Assembly (NCBI GenBank): GCA_025800215.1
Contig: JAOXSC010000088.1
Span: forward strand, 1 to 36,742
Reading direction: 5' to 3'
DNA: 36,742 bases
Source of the DNA: Marinibacterium sp.
GTDB taxonomy: Bacteria > Pseudomonadota > Alphaproteobacteria > Rhodobacterales > Rhodobacteraceae
Positions within the stretch are counted from its first letter, which is position 1. Every line of letters starts with the position of its first letter. A program made the position numbers and the translations under genes. Positions 32,573 through 36,742 of this stretch are shown here, one piece after another. Under the pieces are notes generated by a model. The model was not told the origin of the DNA, did no database searches, and worked only from the letters and a program-made list of their open reading frames with translations.

Positions 32573-33690
32573 GCGGCGGCCTCGTCGATCAGATCGGCTT
32601 GGGCTCCGCACAGGGCCAGCGCGTCGCGCAGCAGCCGCGCCTGCAATTCAGGCAACGCGCAGGGCAGGCGATAGGGAAGCTGGCGCAGGGCGGCTTCGTC
32701 AACGCCAATGCCGATGGCGGCCAGCGTGTCACGCACATCGGCGGGGCGGGGGGCCCTGGTGATGTCGAGCCCCAGATGCGCAAAGCTGACCAGATCGGCG
32801 CGGATCTCGAGCCCGGCACCGGCCAGCCCGTCGAGAACATCCGCCAGCTCGGCCAGCGGCAGCGCGTCGATCAGCGTGATCTCACCCGCCCCGAACAGGC
32901 GCGGCACGATGTGATCGGGGATGCCGGCCAGATCCTGCAGCGCAGCACTGGCCGCCGGGGATGGGGTGCCACCAGTCATGACCACGTCGAAGCGCAGGAA
33001 ATCACGGTTCACCAGACGCAGCGCACCGATGCGATGATGTGCCGACCACAGACCTTCGGCCACATCGCGCGGCAGGCCCGAGAGCACACAGCCGGTTTCG
33101 GCCAGCGGTTCAAACCCGGCACGGCGCAGATCGCCTTGCAGCCGCATCACCACCGCCTGATCACAGGCCCCCAGAAACAGATCATAAAGCGCGCTGTCGG
33201 GATCCGACACGATCAGCCCCGCGCCATCGCCAAGCCTCTGGCGCAACGCGTCGATCGTGGCCCGGCTGACCTGTCCCAGCACAACGCCCGGCGGCGTTGC
33301 GACCAGCCGTGCGGCGTCATCAGGCTTGGCCCCCAGAAACCCCGCTAGCGCATCAACGATCGCGCCATATCGTGCGGTGTCTTCGATATGCAGGGCCACA
33401 TCATACAAGTCCGCAGGCGCCGGGGCAGGGCCATTGGCCGACTGCACGTCGACCCCACATCCCAAACTGCCAAGCAGATCGCCCATCTGTCGCGCGGTGG
33501 GCGCGTCCAAACCGTCGACCAGGACCGATGGCGCGCGATAGACCGCTTCGAGAACGCGGTTCACCGGCACCCCAAGCCCGACAGCAATGGATGCCGCGTC
33601 GGACGGTCGCGCGTCGCCAATGGATGTGATCACGATCCGGTAGGCCGCCTGCACAGGTGCAAGCTGGGCCGATGCGACAGCATCCGCCAT
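32569..33690 (-). CDS. Protein of tandem ribosomal-L7/L12-C-terminal-domain-like repeats (operon gene 1)
   Basis: A 373-residue protein with GGGGGGA just before the ATG at 33690. It is made of repeats of about 68 residues: 17-84 (YRIVITSIGDARPSDAASI, GLGVPVNRVLEAVYRAPSVL, GCGVDV), 96-162, 232-299 (FDVVMTGGTPSPAASAALQ, GLEIRADL) and 303-370, with a divergent stretch at about 163-230. Each has a strand, helix, helix, helix, strand order, with the hydrophobic and Gly/Pro spacing of the L7/L12 C-terminal fold. That fold recruits GTPase factors in ribosomes; here it probably serves as a protein-binding module. It is the first gene of the operon, divergent from the DUF1403 gene. Function unknown. 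Confidence 0.75.
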   Translation of the reverse strand: MADAVASAQLAPVQAAYRIVITSIGDARPSDAASIAVGLGVPVNRVLEAVYRAPSVLVDGLDAPTARQMGDLLGSLGCGVDVQSANGPAPAPADLYDVALHIEDTARYGAIVDALAGFLGAKPDDAARLVATPPGVVLGQVSRATIDALRQRLGDGAGLIVSDPDSALYDLFLGACDQAVVMRLQGDLRRAGFEPLAETGCVLSGLPRDVAEGLWSAHHRIGALRLVNRDFLRFDVVMTGGTPSPAASAALQDLAGIPDHIVPRLFGAGEITLIDALPLAELADVLDGLAGAGLEIRADLVSFAHLGLDITRAPRPADVRDTLAAIGIGVDEAALRQLPYRLPCALPELQARLLRDALALCGAQADLIDEAAA

Positions 33691-33885
33691 GGCGTTCCCC
33701 CCATCTGGTTACGTAATGTCAGCCGCGCTGCGACGCGGCGTAAATCTGTTCTAAAATAACAATTTTTACGATAATTCGAATCGTCTGCCGCTCGTGAGTA
33801 AGGAAAACCTGACTTGACAGGCGGGTATGGCGGGCAGCGCTCAAAGGGGCTGGAACCCCGTTGCAACTGCCCCTAGCCTTGCCAG
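33691..33885. promoter_or_regulatory. Divergent intergenic region driving the ten-gene operon and the DUF1403 gene
   Basis: This 195-bp gap is the only sizeable AT-rich stretch around the ten-gene operon and must hold its promoter. An AT-rich core lies at about 33750-33780 (TTTTTACGATAATTCGAA), and a palindrome TTACGTAA is at 33709-33716, close to the operon's first start codon. On the plus strand TTGACA at 33814-33819 is a good -35 but has no matching -10 at normal spacing. No promoter can be fixed with confidence. Confidence 0.4.
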
Positions 33886-34779
33886 ATGGCCCCACGATCC
33901 AAACCCGTTCCCCCGATCCCCGACAGTGATCCCGCGCCGCTGATGCCGCGCTGGATGACGCGGGCGAAGGCTGCGACACCGCAGGACAGTGCGATCCTGG
34001 CCGGGGCTGCGCTGGCGGTGCTCCATGGCATCACGACGGGCGATCACCCGGTGCTGCCACTGCTGCGCGCGCGGCTGGCGCTACGCGCCGCCGAACAGGG
34101 TCTGGCCATCGCAGGACGCCCCGAACGCGCCGCCGACCTGCGCGACGAAGTGCATCTGCTGCGCCCCGGCGATCAGCCGGGCCCGGCAGGGCAGGTGTTT
34201 CAGGCCTGGCTTGGCGCGGTGCGGCACAAGGCGCGCGGGGCATCCGGCCTGTCCGCCCTGCCACCCGCACTGCAGGATCAGACGCTGCTGTCGCCCACCG
34301 ACGGCACCCCGCTGACACAGGCCGCGCAGGTGCTGGAACGCGCCCTGCCACTGGCCCCACGCGACGAAACATCGGCGCTGATCCTGACAGACACGGCGCT
34401 GGCGCGTGCCTGCGGCTGGTCCCATCCGCTGCCGATCCTGTCGCTTGGCCTGCGTCGGGCCGATCTGAGGCTTGAGGGTGACGCGCTGCACGCGGCCTGC
34501 CAGCGTGCGCTGGTGCTGGCTGCCAATGACATTCTGCCAATGCATGCCGACCTGCGTCGCCGCACCGAGCGCCTGCTGGCGGTGGCGCCAAAACTGCGGG
34601 CCAAACCCGCCGCCATCGCCGTCCAGCGCTTTCTGACCTGCGACGCGCTGGCCCCGTCACTGGCCCTGCGCGACATCATGAGCGACCGGTCGGCCCGGCG
34701 GCTTTGCGACCGGCTGGTCGAGCTGGGCGCGCTGCGGGAATTGACCGGGCGCGACACCTTTCGCCTTTATGGTCTCTGA
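33886..34779 (+). CDS. DUF1403 family protein
   Basis: A 297-residue protein. The pattern PRWMTRAKAATPQDSAILAG at the N-terminus, then ALRAAEQGLAIAGRPERAAD, and LRPGDQPGPAGQVFQAW matches what I recall of DUF1403 proteins of Rhodobacterales and Rhizobiales. The C-terminus (SARRLCDRLVELGALRELTGRDTFRLYGL by its core RRLCDRLVELGALRE) looks like a winged-helix end. It is Ala- and Leu-rich with no signal peptide. It lies directly upstream of an ScpB-like gene, a pairing I recall as frequent for this family and often found on secondary replicons. The function is not established. Confidence 0.75.
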   Translation: MAPRSKPVPPIPDSDPAPLMPRWMTRAKAATPQDSAILAGAALAVLHGITTGDHPVLPLLRARLALRAAEQGLAIAGRPERAADLRDEVHLLRPGDQPGPAGQVFQAWLGAVRHKARGASGLSALPPALQDQTLLSPTDGTPLTQAAQVLERALPLAPRDETSALILTDTALARACGWSHPLPILSLGLRRADLRLEGDALHAACQRALVLAANDILPMHADLRRRTERLLAVAPKLRAKPAAIAVQRFLTCDALAPSLALRDIMSDRSARRLCDRLVELGALRELTGRDTFRLYGL

Positions 34780-34901
34780 TCGCAAAGCACGGCCTTGAGA
34801 AACCGGGCAAAACCACCGATGCTGCCCGCACAACAGTGCCGAGGTCACATGCCTGCCAACTCTGCCACGACTGCTTTGACCCCGACCGGCAGGGCGCTGT
34901 C

Positions 34902-35495
34902 GTGACCGGGTTTGACCGCGATCTTGCGGATCTGCCACAGGCGCTGCGCTGGCAGGAATGGATGCGCCGGATCGAAGCCGTGCTCTTTGCCAGCGCCACG
35001 CCGGTGCCGCGCGCCGATCTTGCGCGCGTGGTGGGCACGGGCGCCCCGGTTGATCTGCTGGTCGAAGACCTGGCCGCCACGCTGTCGGACCGCCCCTATG
35101 AAATCCGCCCCGTATCAGGCGGCTGGATGCTGCGCACGCGCCCGGCCTATGGCGCGGTGATCCGGGCGGCGGCGGATGTGTCGGATCAGGATCTGGGCCT
35201 GCGCAGCTTTGACATCGCGGTGCTCGCTGCCATTGCCTATCATCAGCCACTGACCCGCGACGGGCTGCGTGACATCTTCGGCAAAGACATCAGCCGCGAT
35301 CTGATCGGACGGCTGCATGATCGCGGGCTGATCACCACCGGCCCGCGCAGCCCGCGGCGCGGCGCGCCCTATACCTATGTCACCACCGACCGGTTCCTCG
35401 CGGCCTTTGACCTCGACAGCCTGGCCGATCTGCCGGATCGCGAATTGCTTGACGATGCCGGGCTTGGCCATCCCGACACGCCGGACACTGCGTGA
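34902..35495 (+). CDS. ScpB-like chromosome segregation/condensation protein
   Basis: A 197-residue protein from GTG 34902. The frame is open to 34704, but that would overlap the DUF1403 gene and add a non-conserved Cys-rich leader, so the later start is preferred although no strong ribosome-binding site is seen. MRRIEAVLFASATPVPRADL, then the winged-helix parts SGGWMLRTRPAYG, FDIAVLAAIAYHQPLTRDGL, KDISRDLIGRLHDRGLI and RRGAPYTYVTT match ScpB, the tandem winged-helix partner of SMC-ScpA. No ScpA is nearby. It may be a divergent ScpB paralogue linked to DUF1403 rather than the housekeeping copy. Confidence 0.82.
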   Translation: MTGFDRDLADLPQALRWQEWMRRIEAVLFASATPVPRADLARVVGTGAPVDLLVEDLAATLSDRPYEIRPVSGGWMLRTRPAYGAVIRAAADVSDQDLGLRSFDIAVLAAIAYHQPLTRDGLRDIFGKDISRDLIGRLHDRGLITTGPRSPRRGAPYTYVTTDRFLAAFDLDSLADLPDRELLDDAGLGHPDTPDTA

Positions 35496-35583
35496 ACACC
35501 ATCCGTTAACCCTCTGACTCGTTTCCTGTTCATGCAGGGGCGGGCTTTGGCCTATCCATCCATCAGTAATTTTTCTGTGACGT

Positions 35584-35623
35584 GCCCCCGCAGACGGGGC
35601 GCGCGCCCGGTGCGCGGCACCGG
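35584..35623 (+). promoter_or_regulatory. Two hairpins in the leader of the Hint-protein gene
   Basis: GCCCC at 35584-35588 can pair with GGGGC at 35596-35600. CCGGTGC at 35607-35613 pairs perfectly with GCACCGG at 35617-35623 over a 3-nt loop. They end 17 bp before the ATG at 35641, close to its GGAG ribosome-binding site (about 35630), so they could influence translation. They may also serve as a terminator for the ScpB gene, although no T-run follows. Confidence 0.4.
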
Positions 35624-35640
35624 CTGTGTGGAGTATGGGT

Positions 35641-36363
35641 ATGGCTGTTGTCACCAAGACGATCATCTATCTGGGTCAGGCTGCGGAAATCGACACGGTC
35701 GAAGCCGGCGGGCGCTTTCGGGGCGGCGAAAACACCAAGGCTGTACTGGGCAAGAAATACTCGGCCGACAAAAGCGACGCGCAGCTGATCGAGGTCGGGT
35801 TCAACGACGTCAACAACAACGACATTCTGGAAGAAGACACCGTCTATGACAGCCATGGCCGCGTGGCAGGCCATCACGCGGAAACGCTGCGCTATGATCT
35901 GGGCGACGGCCCGGTGGAAACCACGCTGGATTTCACCGCCTTTGCGCGGGTGACCATCAAGCTGAACGGCGGCGGCAGCCACAAGGTGACAGCCGGGTTG
36001 CTGCAGGGCGACAACGGGGCGTTGTTTCTGGAAGAGCTGACCGGCGCGCCCCGATCGCTCGACAATCTCGACATCAAATGGATCAAGATCAACGCGCTGG
36101 ACCATGTGAATACGCAGGGCGACGGATATCTGTCGACGGATTCCAGCGTCACCAACACGACGGTCTGCTATTGCGAAGGCACGCTGATCCACACCGCCTC
36201 CGGCGACGTGGCTGTCGAAGAGCTGGCCGAAGGTGACATGCTGATCACCGATCAGGGCGCCCAGGTGCCGGTGAAATGGATCGGTCGCCAGACCCTGTCG
36301 TCGCGCTTTGGCGCGCCTGAACGGCTGATGCCGGTGCGCTTTGCCGCTGGCAGCCTGGGCTGA
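35641..36363 (+). pseudogene. Hint-domain protein, truncated in the Hint domain
   Basis: A 240-residue reading frame from the ATG at 35641, with GGAG about 8 bp upstream; earlier in-frame starts at 35626 and 35635 are less well placed. Residues 1-170 are a beta-rich, Asp/Gly/Asn-rich region typical of secreted proteins (NDVNNNDILEEDTVYD, FTAFARVTIKLNGGG). A Hint domain begins at Cys 176 (CYCEGTLIHTASGDVAVEEL, GDMLITDQG, VKWIGRQTLSSR). The frame stops at FAAGSLG, before the conserved His-containing second half of the domain, exactly where the DNA becomes AT-rich. It therefore looks disrupted, and autoprocessing is not expected. In Rhodobacterales such proteins are often exported by type I secretion; no export signal is verifiable here. 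Confidence 0.7.
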
Positions 36364-36742
36364 CAGAAAAAAGAAAGAAAATGACAGGGAACTGGAATTG
36401 GCATTTTTCAAATAATATATTATATTTAGGAACATGTGATGTGCGTATATTGCTTTTTCACTGATCTTTGTTTTTCTTGATTTAAAATGGCTGTAACTCA
36501 GTGCACTGGCCATGCCTGAGTAGCCTGGAGTCCTGGAACACTATTCCGAAGGAGAGCAATTGGGATAGCTCTTTAAAAGACTTTCAAACTGGCGCATGAT
36601 TCCCCCGCCCCGCCCCTCCAGGAATTTTGCACTGAAGTGATTCTCCTTTTGCAAAATTACATTTATTCTGGACAAGTTTGCAGTAAAATCACCAGCCGAA
36701 TATTCTGATCTGTAGTCTGACACTAACTTTCAAATTTGAGAT
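36364..36742. other. AT-rich stretch after the truncated Hint gene; no supported gene
   Basis: This 379-bp stretch is strikingly AT-rich compared with the rest of the window (for example ATAATATATTATATTTAG at about 36411). It begins at the premature stop of the Hint gene with purine-rich TGACAGAAAAAAGAAAG. The only open frame of note is a 60-codon minus-strand frame (36541-36723, GTG start) with no recognisable motif. It could be the edge of an inserted element or genomic island whose body lies outside the window. No terminal inverted repeat could be confirmed from one end. Confidence 0.5.

Noticed and set aside
24734..33690. Contractile injection system, type VI secretion or prophage tail
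   Set aside because: OmpA-like and tail-like segments prompted the idea, but no sheath, tube, baseplate, spike, terminase or AAA+ ATPase gene is present in the cluster.
24734..33690. Gas vesicle or encapsulin/microcompartment operon
   Set aside because: The small repeated proteins invited comparison, but no GvpA-like, encapsulin HK97-fold or BMC-domain motif can be seen.
36541..36723. 60-codon minus-strand open frame near the window end
   Set aside because: GTG start, no motif and AT-rich surroundings of unknown origin; it cannot be supported as a gene.

Overview
The window looks like part of a high-GC alphaproteobacterial replicon, most likely Rhodobacterales (Roseobacter-type). This is inferred from codon and base use, dense ATGA-coupled operons, a DUF1403-type gene beside an ScpB-like gene, and a Hint-domain protein of a type common in that group. 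No rRNA, tRNA, CRISPR array or intact transposase was seen.

Region 1 (1-6859) holds the 5' part of a LysR-type regulator gene, a small DUF202-type membrane protein, an AT-richer Nudix hydrolase gene lying between two copies of a 46-nt inverted repeat, a complete five-gene branched-chain-amino-acid-type ABC importer (substrate-binding protein, LivH, LivM, LivG, LivF), and a small membrane protein.

Region 2 (7031-23064) is a glucuronide/glucuronate catabolic locus. An esterase-like alpha/beta hydrolase is divergent from a roughly 15-kb, 12-gene operon: uxuA, a GntR/FCD regulator, a sugar ABC importer (binding protein, two permeases, ATPase), a D-2-hydroxyacid dehydrogenase, two stand-alone Gfo/Idh/MocA oxidoreductases, a Gfo/Idh/MocA-UxuB fusion, a cytoplasmic beta-glucuronidase and uxaC. 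The logic is: import a glucuronide, cleave it inside the cell, isomerise glucuronate to fructuronate (UxaC), reduce it to mannonate (UxuB half of the fusion) and dehydrate it to 2-keto-3-deoxygluconate (UxuA). KdgK and Eda are not in the window. A UxuR/ExuR-like palindrome sits on the probable uxuA -10 element.

Region 3 (23146-24623) is a divergent, lower-GC pair: a CGNR zinc-finger regulator and an alpha/beta hydrolase with an Asp nucleophile.

Region 4 (24734-33690, minus strand) is the most unusual part: a tightly packed ten-gene operon I cannot assign to a known system. Five of its proteins share the same three sequence blocks, and a sixth shares two. These cores carry different add-ons (PASTA, OmpA-like, Ig-like). 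The other members are a second PASTA protein with a coiled coil, a basic helical protein, a TPR-like protein and a protein built from repeats resembling the ribosomal L7/L12 C-terminal domain. None has a recognisable signal peptide or membrane segment. This is the best candidate for an undescribed system.

Region 5 (33886-36742, plus strand) has a DUF1403-type gene, an ScpB-like gene and a Hint-domain protein gene cut short where the sequence changes abruptly to AT-rich DNA, which suggests an insertion or rearrangement junction.
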